DNA of 64,000 bases, taken from assembly GCF_004342285.1 (NCBI RefSeq), contig NZ_SMCV01000003.1:62001-126000 (forward strand). The letters are read 5' to 3'. Below are positions 26,434 through 35,420 of the stretch, in pieces. Made by a program: the position numbers and the translations under genes. Under the pieces are notes generated by a model that saw nothing but the letters and a program-made list of their open reading frames with translations, made no database searches and was not told the DNA's origin. How positions within the stretch are numbered: position 1 is the first letter of the stretch; the number at the start of each line of letters is the position of its first letter. This DNA comes from Klebsiella sp. BIGb0138. GTDB lineage: Bacteria; Pseudomonadota; Gammaproteobacteria; Enterobacterales; Enterobacteriaceae.

Positions 26434-27173
26434 CCGACTCGACCCTGGTCTCTTTTCGCCATGTGCATAAATCCTGGCAACAGGTGACGGCATTAGACAA
26501 TTTCAGCCTCGATATCGCCGCCGGTGAGCTGGTGGTGCTGGTCGGCAGCAGCGGCTGCGGCAAGTCCACGCTGCTGCGGATGTTGATTGGCCTGGAGCCG
26601 GTGACGCAGGGGGAAATCCGCGTTAACGGCGAGCCGGTGCGCGGCGCGGGCAAAGAGCGCGGCATCGTCTTTCAGGAGCCGCGGCTGTTTCCCTGGCTGA
26701 CGGTGATCGACAACGTGATGCTTGGCCTGGCGGATGAAAAGCTGAACCGCGGGGTGAAGCGCCAGCGCGCGCTGGAAATGCTGGAACGCGTACAGCTCAC
26801 GGAGTTCGCCCATGCGCTGCCCGCCCAGCTTTCCGGCGGGATGGCCCAGCGGGTGGCGATTGCCCGCGGGCTGATCGCCCGGCCGCAAATTCTGATGCTC
26901 GATGAGCCTTTCGGCGCGCTGGATGCCCTGACGCGCCATACCCTGCAGCAGGAGCTGCTGCATATTCATCGCCGTACGGGGACCACCACGCTGCTGGTGA
27001 CCCACGATGTGGAAGAGGCGGTGGCGCTGGCCGACCGGGTGGTGGTGCTCTCTCCCCGCCCGGGGCGGATCCGTGAGGTGGTGACGCTGGCGTTACCCCA
27101 CCCGCGCCAGCGCGATGATGAGTCGTTTTCCGCTGCCTGCCGGCAGATTCGTACCTTGATTACTTGTGCCTGA
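26430..27173 (+). CDS. Sulfonate-type ABC transporter ATP-binding protein (SsuB/TauB-like)
   Basis: 247 aa. Walker A GSSGCGKSTLL, Q-loop QEPRLFPW, signature LSGGMAQR, Walker [13 protein letters not shown] and the H-loop THDVEEAV are all present. Powers import through the fused permease. The arylsulfotransferase-thioredoxin gene follows after 24 bp. Confidence 0.92.
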   Translation: MTDSTLVSFRHVHKSWQQVTALDNFSLDIAAGELVVLVGSSGCGKSTLLRMLIGLEPVTQGEIRVNGEPVRGAGKERGIVFQEPRLFPWLTVIDNVMLGLADEKLNRGVKRQRALEMLERVQLTEFAHALPAQLSGGMAQRVAIARGLIARPQILMLDEPFGALDALTRHTLQQELLHIHRRTGTTTLLVTHDVEEAVALADRVVVLSPRPGRIREVVTLALPHPRQRDDESFSAACRQIRTLITCA

Positions 27174-27197
27174 TTTGACTATTTAAGGAGTGACAAC

Positions 27198-28991
27198 ATG
27201 GGACATCCTTCCGTCTACCCGACCGGCGCCACGATCTACGATCCGCAGCGCGCGTGGAGCGGCTATACCGTTTTTCAGGCCACCGAACGCGGAGCGATTC
27301 TGCTTGATATGAATGGCAACGTGGTTCGCGAATGGCCCGAGCTGCACGGTTTCCCGAATAAGATCCTGCCCGGGGGGGCGATCCTGGGCCACAGCGGCGA
27401 ACGCGATCCCCGCTACGGGATGCAGGATATGCTCGATCTGATTCAGGTGGACTGGGAAGGCAATATCACCTGGAAATTTGACCGCTATGAACAGGTGAGC
27501 GACCCGGGTCACGCGCCGCGCTGGATGGCGCGCGCACACCATGATTATCAGCGTGCCGGAAATCCGGTGGGCTATTACGCCCCGGGGCTCGAGCCGCAGG
27601 TTGACGGGGGCAACACCTTAATTCTGGCCCACACCAACCTGGTGAATGAAGCGATTTCCGACAAGCTGCTGCTCGATGACACCATCATCGAGGTCGACTG
27701 GCAGGGCAATGTGGTGTGGGAATGGCGCTGCAGCGATCATTTTCACGAGCTGGGCTTTGACGACGCGGCGCGCGCGGCGCTGCGTAATAACCCCAATATG
27801 CGCGCCAGCGGCGGCGGGATGGGCGACTGGATGCACATCAACTCCATGTCGGCGCTGGGACCAAACAAATGGTATGACGCCGGCGACGCGCGCTTCCATC
27901 CTGACAACATCATCTGGGATGCCCGCGAGTCCAATATCATCGCCATCATTGATAAACAGAGCGGCAATATTGTCTGGCAGCTTGGCCCGGACTACAGCAC
28001 GCCGCAGCTGAAGCATCTGGGGTGGATTATCGGCCAGCACCACGCGCATATGATCCCCCAGGGATTACCGGGGGCGGGCAATATTCTGATCTTCGATAAC
28101 GGCGGCTGGGCCGGGTACGGCGCCCCCAATCCGGCGTCGGCGGATGGGGTGAAAAACGCCTGGCGCGACTATTCGCGGATCCTCGAGATCAACCCGGTGA
28201 CGCTCGATATCGAATGGCGCTACTCGCCGTATGAGGCGGATCTCCCGCAGCCAACCGACTCGTATCGGTTCTATAGCCCGTATATCAGCAATATGCAGCG
28301 CCTGGAAAACGGCAATACCCTCATCAACGAAGGCTCCAACGGACGTATTTTTGAAGTGACCCGCGATCATGAAATTGTCTGGGAGTATATTTCGCCGTTC
28401 TGGGGCAAGACATTGAATAACAACATGGTTTACCGCGCCTATCGTATTCCGTACGCCTGGATCCCGCAGCTGGCGCAGCCGTCCGAAGTGCCGATTGCGG
28501 CGGTTGACGTGCGGACTTTACGCCAGCCCGGCGCCGCGCCCGCGGGGCCGGCGCAAAGCGTGGTGCGCGTCGCCGGCGTGCGGCCCTACAGTAAAAGCGC
28601 CGATGCGCTGTGCGTGGCGACTGACAACGATACCCTGCGCCGCAGCCCGAAACTGTTCCGCGTGGCGGAGAGCCGCTTCACGCCGCTGAACGCGGACAGC
28701 GAGCTCTCCGGCGAGTCTGAATCTCCGCTGCTGCTGTTCGTCGGGGCCGAACGCTGCGTCCACTGCCGCAGGTTGTGGCAGCTGCTGCGGCATGAGTCCC
28801 TCGCCAGCCACCTTGCGGCGCTGGAGACACGCTATCTGGATGCCGACCGTCATCAGCAACTGGCGACAACCCTGGGGGTCCGCGGCTTACCTACGCTGCT
28901 GATCCTGAAAGCGGGTCAGCCGACGGCGCGGGCCCCGGCGGATCTTTCCGTGGAAAGCCTGCTGGACTGGCTACAGAGCGCGGTGCGCTAA
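27198..28991 (+). CDS. Arylsulfotransferase-type protein fused to a thioredoxin-like domain
   Basis: 597 aa, start supported by AAGGAG. Residues 1 to about 430 are an arylsulfotransferase (ASST) beta-propeller: repeats such as ILLDMNGNVVREWPE and IEVDWQGNVVWEW, with histidines in DWMHINSMSALG and IGQHHAHMIPQ that fit the ASST active site. From about residue 500 a thioredoxin-like domain follows, with Cys520-Val-His-Cys523 (RCVHCRR) and a cis-proline loop GLPTLLIL. ASSTs move sulfate from one phenol to another without PAPS and are normally periplasmic. Here no signal peptide exists, so the protein should be cytoplasmic. The thioredoxin domain may keep cysteines reduced or join in sulfur release (inference). 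Confidence 0.87.
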   Translation: MGHPSVYPTGATIYDPQRAWSGYTVFQATERGAILLDMNGNVVREWPELHGFPNKILPGGAILGHSGERDPRYGMQDMLDLIQVDWEGNITWKFDRYEQVSDPGHAPRWMARAHHDYQRAGNPVGYYAPGLEPQVDGGNTLILAHTNLVNEAISDKLLLDDTIIEVDWQGNVVWEWRCSDHFHELGFDDAARAALRNNPNMRASGGGMGDWMHINSMSALGPNKWYDAGDARFHPDNIIWDARESNIIAIIDKQSGNIVWQLGPDYSTPQLKHLGWIIGQHHAHMIPQGLPGAGNILIFDNGGWAGYGAPNPASADGVKNAWRDYSRILEINPVTLDIEWRYSPYEADLPQPTDSYRFYSPYISNMQRLENGNTLINEGSNGRIFEVTRDHEIVWEYISPFWGKTLNNNMVYRAYRIPYAWIPQLAQPSEVPIAAVDVRTLRQPGAAPAGPAQSVVRVAGVRPYSKSADALCVATDNDTLRRSPKLFRVAESRFTPLNADSELSGESESPLLLFVGAERCVHCRRLWQLLRHESLASHLAALETRYLDADRHQQLATTLGVRGLPTLLILKAGQPTARAPADLSVESLLDWLQSAVR

Positions 28992-29020
28992 CCCACGCGA
29001 GCGAAAGGGCGGCTGCGGCG

Positions 29021-29803
29021 TCAGGCCGGGCCGCCGTTCATCTGGCGGACAAAGGCGGCGGGAGCCTGGCCGATCGTTTTACGAAACATGGTGGTAAAGG
29101 CCGCCGGATGTTCATATCCCAGGCTGAGCGCCACGTCGGTAATCGTTCTGCCTTCGCGCAGCGCCGTCAGGGCGTACATCAGGCAGGCCTGCTGGCGCCA
29201 GTCGCGAAAAGCCATCCCGGTCTGCTGGCGAAAATGACGGTTGAAGGTACGAACGCTCTTATTAAGCCTGGCGGCCCACCGTTGCGGAGCGATGTGAATA
29301 TCCGGCTGCTGCAAAAAAGCGCTGCACAAGGCGGCCAGCTGCGCGTTCTGCGGCAGGGGGGTAAACATCGGCAGCGGCGACGCGGCTTTCAGTTCGTACA
29401 GAACCAGCTCAATGAGCGCCGCGTCATGTCCGCTTTCGTTATACAGCAGCGGCAGCTGGCAGACGCTGAGCAGCAGCTGGTGCAGCAGCGGCGAGACCTG
29501 GACAACCTCGCAGCGTTCACCGGCGCGCGGCGCCGCCTCCGGTTCAATGTACAGGCTGTGGGTACTGACCCCCGGCATCCACACCCGGTGCGGTTTAGTG
29601 GCCGGGATCCACACGCCGCTGTACGGCGGAACCAGCCAGTGACCATCATCCGTCTCCACCTTCATCAGCCCGTTCATGGCATAGAGAAACTGCGCCCGGC
29701 GGTGGCTGTGGCGCGCCAGCTGGGTATTGGCCGGGTAATCGCTGCCCAGCGCCAGCACCCGGCGCGGGAGATGGTCGACATCGTTAACGGCAATGTTGCG
29801 CAT
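29021..29803 (-). CDS. AraC-family regulator with N-terminal cupin
   Basis: 260 aa. N-terminal cupin-like sensor (HSHRRAQFLYAMNGLMKVET), C-terminal AraC DNA-binding domain with FRDWRQQACLMYALTAL, ITDVALSLGYEHPAAFTTMF and the FRKTIGQAPAAF end. Divergent from the TSUP exporter gene across 100 bp, so it most likely controls that gene. Confidence 0.86.
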   Translation of the reverse strand: MRNIAVNDVDHLPRRVLALGSDYPANTQLARHSHRRAQFLYAMNGLMKVETDDGHWLVPPYSGVWIPATKPHRVWMPGVSTHSLYIEPEAAPRAGERCEVVQVSPLLHQLLLSVCQLPLLYNESGHDAALIELVLYELKAASPLPMFTPLPQNAQLAALCSAFLQQPDIHIAPQRWAARLNKSVRTFNRHFRQQTGMAFRDWRQQACLMYALTALREGRTITDVALSLGYEHPAAFTTMFRKTIGQAPAAFVRQMNGGPA

Positions 29804-29905
29804 GAATCATGATCCTGGCTGAAATTCATAAGATGATGGCTTTTAATCGTAAGTCAGCCATGGGGTTATTCTATATCGTGACTGCTCTGAATGGAGGAGT
29901 ATCCG

Positions 29906-30715
29906 ATGATGTGCTGGCTTTTTTTCTGCGGCGTGGTGTGTGGGGTGACGACCTGGCTCTTTGGTTTTGGCGGCGGTTTTGTCACCGTACCGCTTATCTA
30001 TTTACTGGTGACGGCGATCTGGGGAATGCACAGCGATATTGGCGCGCAGGCGATGCAGATTGCCGTGGCGACCTCCGCGCTGGTAATGCTCTGTGCGGCG
30101 CTGCTGGCGACCTGGCGTCATCTGCGGGCTGGAACCCTCTGCTGGCGTCCTCTGCGGGTGATGTTCATCGGCATCGCCGCCGGCGGTATAGCCGGCGCTG
30201 TGCTGGCGCTGTCGGTAAAAGGGGAGTGGATCCGCGGCCTATTTATCGCCTATTTGCTGGCGACGATCCTCGACTGCTACCTGCGACCGGGGTTTATGGC
30301 TCCGGCCACGCCGCGGCCCGCTCCGACGGCGGCGCGTGAACTGGCGACGGGCGGGGGGATTGGCCTGATTGCCGCGTTTCTCGGCGTCGGCGGTAGCGTG
30401 ATGACCGTCCCGCTGATACGTCGGCGCGGCGCGGCGATGGCGCAGGCGGCGGCGATGGCTAACCTGCTGACGCTGCCGCTGGCGGCGAGCGCCACCCTAA
30501 CCTGGCTGGTGTTGGCATGGCTGTCGCCGACGCGTTTACCCGGCGGATTTATCGGCGATATCTGGCTTTCGGCCGCGGGGCTGCTGGTGGCCGGGAGCTG
30601 GCTGGGCCTGAGGATGGCGGCCCGCTGGCTCGGGCGCCTGCCGGACCGCTGGCACGCGCGAATATACCCGCTGCTATTGATGACGGTGCTGCTGGTGATG
30701 AGCGTCCAGGGATAA
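29906..30715 (+). CDS. TSUP-family (TauE/SafE) membrane transporter
   Basis: About 269 aa from the ATG at 29906 (GGAGGAG 6 nt upstream; an ATG at 29891 overlaps that ribosome site). Two repeated halves of four membrane segments, with the family motifs FGFGGGFVTVPLIY and GLIAAFLGVGGSVMTVPLI. TauE/SafE proteins export sulfite or organosulfonates. Next to the arylsulfotransferase module it may export sulfite or a sulfonated product (inference). Confidence 0.86.
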   Translation: MMCWLFFCGVVCGVTTWLFGFGGGFVTVPLIYLLVTAIWGMHSDIGAQAMQIAVATSALVMLCAALLATWRHLRAGTLCWRPLRVMFIGIAAGGIAGAVLALSVKGEWIRGLFIAYLLATILDCYLRPGFMAPATPRPAPTAARELATGGGIGLIAAFLGVGGSVMTVPLIRRRGAAMAQAAAMANLLTLPLAASATLTWLVLAWLSPTRLPGGFIGDIWLSAAGLLVAGSWLGLRMAARWLGRLPDRWHARIYPLLLMTVLLVMSVQG

Positions 30716-30893
30716 ATTTCGCGGCAGCGGCGCAGCCATCACGGTGGTGGCATATCGCCGCCGATCCATTAATCTGACCTCTTTTTGGCGCTTTTTGCTA
30801 CCCTTTGCCTGGCCGACAGGGAGAGTCATTCTGCTGTCATCCTGGTTAAGCATGCTCTGCTGAACCCATTTTGCTGATGAGGAAACATGAACG

Positions 30894-31556
30894 ATGGCCA
30901 AAAATCTGACGATATTCGATCTGGATAATACTTTGATTAAGGGTGACAGCAGCACGATATGGAGCCGGTTTCTGGTGAGGGAAGGCTGGGTGAGCGATCC
31001 GGACTATCTGGCGCGCGAAGCGATGCTGATAGACGATTACGATCGCGGCGAAATGAATATTGCCGACTATGTTGCCTTAATCCAGGCGCCGCTGATCGGC
31101 GTGCCGCAGGCGGAAGTCGATGCGCTGGTTGCCCGCTGCGTGCGCGAGGAGATCCTGCCGCGCGTCTATCCCCAGGCGTGGGATCGGCTGCAGACCCTGC
31201 GGGCGCAAGGCGAGCAGATGCTGGTGATTTCGGCCTCGGTGAGCCTGCTGGTGCGCGCGGTGGCGTCGGCGCTAGGGATTGAGCAGGCGTTAGGCATCGA
31301 TGTGGAGATGGCGGATGGCGGCTATAGCGGGGTGATTGCCGGCACGCCAAGCTACCAGCAGGGGAAGGTGGTGCGGCTGGCGGCGTGGCAGAAAGCCTGG
31401 CCGCATGAGAGCGGCGAGGTGACGTTCTATACTGATTCGATTAACGACCTGCCGCTGTGCCTGCACGCGGACCACGTCTGGCTGGTCAATCCCTGCCCGC
31501 AGCTGGCGGCGGCGAATGCCACCCACCGCTGGCCGGTGCTGGAATGGCGGCTCTGA
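30894..31556 (+). CDS. HAD-IB (SerB-like) phosphatase
   Basis: 220 aa. Motif I FDLDNTLIKGDSS (nucleophile Asp in DLD), motif II VISASVS, Lys in QQGKVVRL and motif IV YTDSINDLPL follow the HAD-IB order. Cytoplasmic phosphomonoesterase of the phosphoserine-phosphatase type; substrate unknown. Convergent with phnE, separated by a REP-like palindrome. Confidence 0.86.
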   Translation: MAKNLTIFDLDNTLIKGDSSTIWSRFLVREGWVSDPDYLAREAMLIDDYDRGEMNIADYVALIQAPLIGVPQAEVDALVARCVREEILPRVYPQAWDRLQTLRAQGEQMLVISASVSLLVRAVASALGIEQALGIDVEMADGGYSGVIAGTPSYQQGKVVRLAAWQKAWPHESGEVTFYTDSINDLPLCLHADHVWLVNPCPQLAAANATHRWPVLEWRL

Positions 31557-31586
31557 GCGAATCCCTGCGGCCGCAGTCATCCGTCG

Positions 31587-31612
31587 CCCCGGTAAGCGCA
31601 GCGCGACCGGGG
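31587..31612. repeat. REP-like palindrome
   Basis: CCCCGGT and ACCGGGG as 7-bp arms around AAGCGCAGCGCG. Differs by one base from 60795-60820. Lies between the convergent HAD and phnE genes, the usual place for such extragenic palindromes. Confidence 0.75.
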
Positions 31613-31618
31613 AGCGGG

Positions 31619-32503
31619 TTAATTCGCTTTGAACAGCGGCACCACGTGGCCGCCAATATAGCGGCGGCGCAGCCAGGCGGAGAGCGTATCCATCACCATG
31701 ACCACCGCCACCAGCAGCAGGGTGATAAACATCACCACGTCCCAGTTCCACAAACGCATGTTTTCCGCATAAATCAGGCCGATACCGCCCGCGCCGACGA
31801 AGCCCAGCACCGCCGCCGAACGGGTATTCGACTCAATCTGATACAGGCTCAGCGCCAGAAACGTCGGAAAGGATTGGGTAAAAATGCCGAAGCGGTGCTT
31901 CTGCAGACCGTTTGCGCCCACCGCGGTCAGCCCGCGCCCCGGCGAACGGTCAACCGCTTCATGTCCTTCGGCATATAGCCGCCCGAGCAGCCCGGTGTCC
32001 TGCATGATAATGGCCAGCACCCCGGCCAGCGGCCCGAGGCCCACGGCGCGGACAAAAATCAGCCCCCAGATCGCCATATCAATACCGCGCAGCACGTCAA
32101 ACAGGCGGCGCATCAGCAGGGCGATAAACCCGGGAATCAAGCCGCGCATTATGTTGCGCGCCGCGAGGAAAGAGAGCAGCAATGCGATGACCGTCGCGGT
32201 CAGGGTTCCGACGAAGACAATCGCCAGGGTGATGCCGATTTGCGTGAAATAGTAGCGGAACGGCCAGTTGAAAAAGTCATGCCAGACAAACATCCGCATC
32301 AGGTAGCGGCTGATTTGCTGCAGCCCGGTGGTAAGCTGCTCGCCGCTGATGCCGAAGCGGGTAAAAAACCACGCATAATAGAGCACGCAGGCCAGGGTCA
32401 GCAGTCCGACGTAACGCAAATAGCGCCCCTGGGCCTGATACAATTCCCGGTGCTGTCGACGGCTGGCGGCGACATCCGGTTGGCTTTGCCATTGACGACT
32501 CAT
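31619..32503 (-). CDS. phnE: Phosphonate-type ABC transporter permease (second PhnE)
   Basis: About 294 aa from the ATG overlapping the previous stop (ATGA), preferred to 32524. A longer N-terminus of about 60 residues with one helix precedes the BPD domain. The EAA-type loop is AVGANGLQKHRFGIFTQSFP, followed by GFVGAGGIGLIYAENMRLWN. Works with the first PhnE as the other half of the membrane channel. Confidence 0.87.
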   Translation of the reverse strand: MSRQWQSQPDVAASRRQHRELYQAQGRYLRYVGLLTLACVLYYAWFFTRFGISGEQLTTGLQQISRYLMRMFVWHDFFNWPFRYYFTQIGITLAIVFVGTLTATVIALLLSFLAARNIMRGLIPGFIALLMRRLFDVLRGIDMAIWGLIFVRAVGLGPLAGVLAIIMQDTGLLGRLYAEGHEAVDRSPGRGLTAVGANGLQKHRFGIFTQSFPTFLALSLYQIESNTRSAAVLGFVGAGGIGLIYAENMRLWNWDVVMFITLLLVAVVMVMDTLSAWLRRRYIGGHVVPLFKAN

Positions 32504-33393
32504 TTTTTCCCCTCGAGTACCCACTGCCGCAGGCGACCGGACAGCATATCCAGCAGCGACACCACGATGATGATCAGCAGCAGCGTGATGCTGACCTGAT
32601 CGTAACGATCCAGTTTGATGTTGGTCATCAGTTCCTGACCGATCCCGCCGGCGCCCACCAGCCCAAGAATGGTGGATGAGCGGAAGTTGATCTCCAGGCG
32701 CATAAAACCATAGGAGAGAAAAATCGGTTTAACCTGTGGCCACAGCGCAAAACGGATCCGCTGTATCGGCGAGGCGCCGCAGGCCATCAGCCCGCGTACC
32801 GGCTTGTCCTGCGCGCTTTCCACCGCTTCGTAAAACAGTTTGGTCAGGCTACCGATGGTGTGCAGCATCAGCGCCAGAAAGCCGGGGATGGCGCCAATGC
32901 CGAAAGCCATCACGAAAATCACCGCCCACGCCAGCTCTGGCATGGTGCGTAAAAACGCCACCATCACGCGAATGGCGAAGCGCAGCGGCGGCGGCGACCA
33001 GGCGTTGCTGGCGGCCAGAAACGCCAGCAGGGTGGCGATAGCCACCGCCACCAGCGTAGAGGCCACCGCCAGCTGCAAGGTTTCCCAGATCAGCGGCAGC
33101 TGAATCGGCAGGCGATAGCCCCAGTAGGCCAGCGAGCCTTTGGTATGAGAATCGGCGAACAGATCGCGGATATGGATCGTCGGCAGGGTCTCAAACATGT
33201 AATCAAGGAAGTTCGGCAGGGAGTGCCAGATGGTAAAAAGATTAAATTCGGCGGCGCTGCCGGCGGCGAAGTACAGCACCAGCAACAGCAGGGACCAGCT
33301 AAAAGTATCGCGTTTTTGCCGCGCCCGTACCTGCTGGTAGTAACGTTCAAATTCGCTATTCGATATATTCATACGTCGACGGGTCTTCAGCAT
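32500..33393 (-). CDS. phnE: Phosphonate-type ABC transporter permease (first PhnE)
   Basis: 297 aa (an ATG at 33372 would give 290). Six membrane segments, the EAA loop GLMACGASPIQRIRFALWPQ and the PhnE signature TILGLVGAGGIGQELMTNIK. The pair of adjacent PhnE-like permeases indicates a heterodimeric channel as in other phnCDE1E2 operons. Confidence 0.9.
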   Translation of the reverse strand: MLKTRRRMNISNSEFERYYQQVRARQKRDTFSWSLLLLVLYFAAGSAAEFNLFTIWHSLPNFLDYMFETLPTIHIRDLFADSHTKGSLAYWGYRLPIQLPLIWETLQLAVASTLVAVAIATLLAFLAASNAWSPPPLRFAIRVMVAFLRTMPELAWAVIFVMAFGIGAIPGFLALMLHTIGSLTKLFYEAVESAQDKPVRGLMACGASPIQRIRFALWPQVKPIFLSYGFMRLEINFRSSTILGLVGAGGIGQELMTNIKLDRYDQVSITLLLIIIVVSLLDMLSGRLRQWVLEGKK

Positions 33394-33439
33394 GCCGCCG
33401 CCTCGCGCATTACCAGCCGGAGGCGGCGTTGGGGCGGGA

Positions 33440-34381
33440 TTAACGGGCGCTCACCAGCTCGCGTTTCATATCGATAATCTGCTGGAAATCGGCGACGCTA
33501 GACGGGCCGATATGCTGGGTACCACCCATCGCTTTGATAAAGCAGGCGTGATCGTCGGTATCCAGTTTTTTGACCGCGGCGACGACTTTGGCTTTAAAAT
33601 CAGCCGGCAGCGCGTTGCTGACCAGAATCGGGCCGTTCGGAATCAGCGGCGATTGCCAGATGATGCGGATCTGCTTCATCAGATCCGGGTGATCCATGCG
33701 AATCAGGCGGTTGAAGGCACCGACGCTGTAGCCGCTGTTATAGTCGCCGACCAGCGATGTCCAGGTTACCGCCCCGGCGAACTGCCCGTTCAGCACCCCA
33801 AGAATGTCCTGCTCGTGGCCGCCGGAGAAGGTCACGCTGGAGAAGAAGTTGTTATATTTATTATCCGTGGTACCGCCGAACTGCTGTTTAAAGGTCTGGT
33901 TCGGAATCAAAAAGCCGGAAGTGGAGTCCGGATCGGCAAAGCCAAACGCTTTACCTTTCAGATCTTCTAACTTCTGATACGGGCTATCGGCTTTGACAAT
34001 CACCACGGAATGGTAGCCGCGGGACTGATCTTTATCATCCACGGCGATCCCGACGATATCGACCGCTTTCGGGTTATTGATATAAACCGAGGCGTATGAC
34101 GACGGCGACATACTCAGCACCACGTCGACTTTCCCGCCCAGCAGACCCTGAATGACCCCCGAATAGTCGGAAGAGTTACGCAATTTGGTGTCGACGTTCA
34201 GCTCTTTATCGAGAAACTGTTTTACGCACTGGTTATCACCAATCTGCTGGGTGGCGTTCTGCCCGCCGAGGATCCCCAGGTTTAGCTCTTTCGGCTGCTC
34301 CGCCGCACCTGCCTGCCATGCCATCATCATTCCCGCGACCGCTGCGGAGAAACGAACTGCGCCAGTGATGTATTGTTTCAT
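33440..34381 (-). CDS. phnD: Phosphonate-type ABC transporter substrate-binding protein
   Basis: 313 aa. Signal peptide to AGA, then a PhnD-like fold: LNLGILGGQNATQQIGDNQC, GLLGGKVDVVLSMSPSSYAS, DLKGKAFGFADPDSTSGFLIP. The DPDSTSG block forms the anion-binding site in PhnD/PtxB/HtxB proteins. The ligand may be a phosphonate, phosphite or a related anion; which one is not decided by sequence alone. Confidence 0.9.
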   Translation of the reverse strand: MKQYITGAVRFSAAVAGMMMAWQAGAAEQPKELNLGILGGQNATQQIGDNQCVKQFLDKELNVDTKLRNSSDYSGVIQGLLGGKVDVVLSMSPSSYASVYINNPKAVDIVGIAVDDKDQSRGYHSVVIVKADSPYQKLEDLKGKAFGFADPDSTSGFLIPNQTFKQQFGGTTDNKYNNFFSSVTFSGGHEQDILGVLNGQFAGAVTWTSLVGDYNSGYSVGAFNRLIRMDHPDLMKQIRIIWQSPLIPNGPILVSNALPADFKAKVVAAVKKLDTDDHACFIKAMGGTQHIGPSSVADFQQIIDMKRELVSAR

Positions 34382-34404
34382 TATTTTGTCCGTGTGAGTG
34401 GAAA

Positions 34405-35268
34405 TTAATGCAATTGGCTAATTTCATCACCGTACAGCCGGTGCAGGATATCCTGGTTCAGCTGTGAGGGATGGTCGTCAAAAATAATGTTGCCCTTCGC
34501 TACGCCGATAACCCGCGTGCAATACTCTTTCACCAGTTCTACCGAGTGCAGGTTCACCATCACGCTGATGCCCTGTTCGCTGATTTCACGCAGCACGTCC
34601 ATGATGCGCTGCGTATTTTTCGGATCGAGCGAGGCGACCGGTTCATCGGCCAGCAAAATGCCGGGCTTCTGCATCAGCGCGCGACAAATCGCGACGCGCT
34701 GCATCTGGCCGCCGGAAAGGTTTTCCGCCCGCTGCAGCGCATGCGGCAGCATATTCATCCACTCCAGCAGCGCGATGGCGCGGGCGCGGTCGGCGTCAGG
34801 GAAGACTTTGAACAGCGACTTCAGCGTCGAGGTCTGGCTCAGGCGGCCCAGCAGTACGTTAGTCAACACGTCGAGGCGCGGCACCAGGCAAAAATCCTGG
34901 AAAATCATTCCGCACTCGCTGCGCCAGGCGTTCAGCGCGCGGCCTTTGAGTTTCGCCACGTCATGCGGCATGCCCACTTCCGGGTAGCTGAGGATCTCGC
35001 CGCCGGTGGCGCTATGAGTACCGTTCAGCACATGCAGCAGGGTCGATTTACCGGCGCCGGAACGGCCGATAACCCCCACCAGTTCGCCGGCATGAAGGTC
35101 AAAGCTGACGTTATCCAGCACGACTTGTTGTGCGTTGTAAGACTTATTCAGGTTGCGCACGCTTAAGACTTTTCGCTGCCGGACGGTATTCGGCTGAAGC
35201 AAATGCGGATAATCGATGTCGGTTACCGCGGCAAGAGAACTATTCATAAGAGCGTCCAGGTTCGTCAT
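34405..35268 (-). CDS. phnC: Phosphonate-type ABC transporter ATP-binding protein
   Basis: 287 aa. Walker [13 protein letters not shown]-loop [17 protein letters not shown] (the PhnC-specific segment), signature LSGGQMQR, Walker [13 protein letters not shown]-loop NLHSVEL. It carries about 30 extra residues at the N-terminus compared with E. coli PhnC. First gene of phnCDEE; a Pho box lies just upstream. Confidence 0.92.
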   Translation of the reverse strand: MTNLDALMNSSLAAVTDIDYPHLLQPNTVRQRKVLSVRNLNKSYNAQQVVLDNVSFDLHAGELVGVIGRSGAGKSTLLHVLNGTHSATGGEILSYPEVGMPHDVAKLKGRALNAWRSECGMIFQDFCLVPRLDVLTNVLLGRLSQTSTLKSLFKVFPDADRARAIALLEWMNMLPHALQRAENLSGGQMQRVAICRALMQKPGILLADEPVASLDPKNTQRIMDVLREISEQGISVMVNLHSVELVKEYCTRVIGVAKGNIIFDDHPSQLNQDILHRLYGDEISQLH

Positions 35269-35296
35269 TAAACTGGCACTATTAATGGCGTTTTAT

Positions 35297-35314
35297 GTGA
35301 TCGTTAGATGACGG
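35297..35314 (-). promoter_or_regulatory. Pho box upstream of phnC
   Basis: On the minus strand CCGTCATCTAACGATCAC: half-sites CCGTCAT (6 of 7 to CTGTCAT) and CGATCAC (5 of 7 allowing C/T at the end) with a 4-bp spacer. It lies 29 bp before the phnC start, predicting PhoB control of the importer. Confidence 0.6.
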
Positions 35315-35381
35315 TAAGGCGAAAAAATAGTGAACGGCGAGATTATTGCGCCGGCGATAGCGCGGGGAAAAGCGGTGGAAG

Positions 35382-35410
35382 CCGCATCTGGCGCAGCGCG
35401 TCAGATGCGG
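35382..35410. repeat. Intergenic palindrome (REP-like or weak terminator)
   Basis: CCGCATCTG and CAGATGCGG, 9-bp arms around GCGCAGCGCGT, right after the M20 hydrolase stop. There is no T run directly after it on the minus strand, so terminator activity is uncertain. Confidence 0.6.
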
Positions 35411-35420
35411 AAAAAGCCCT

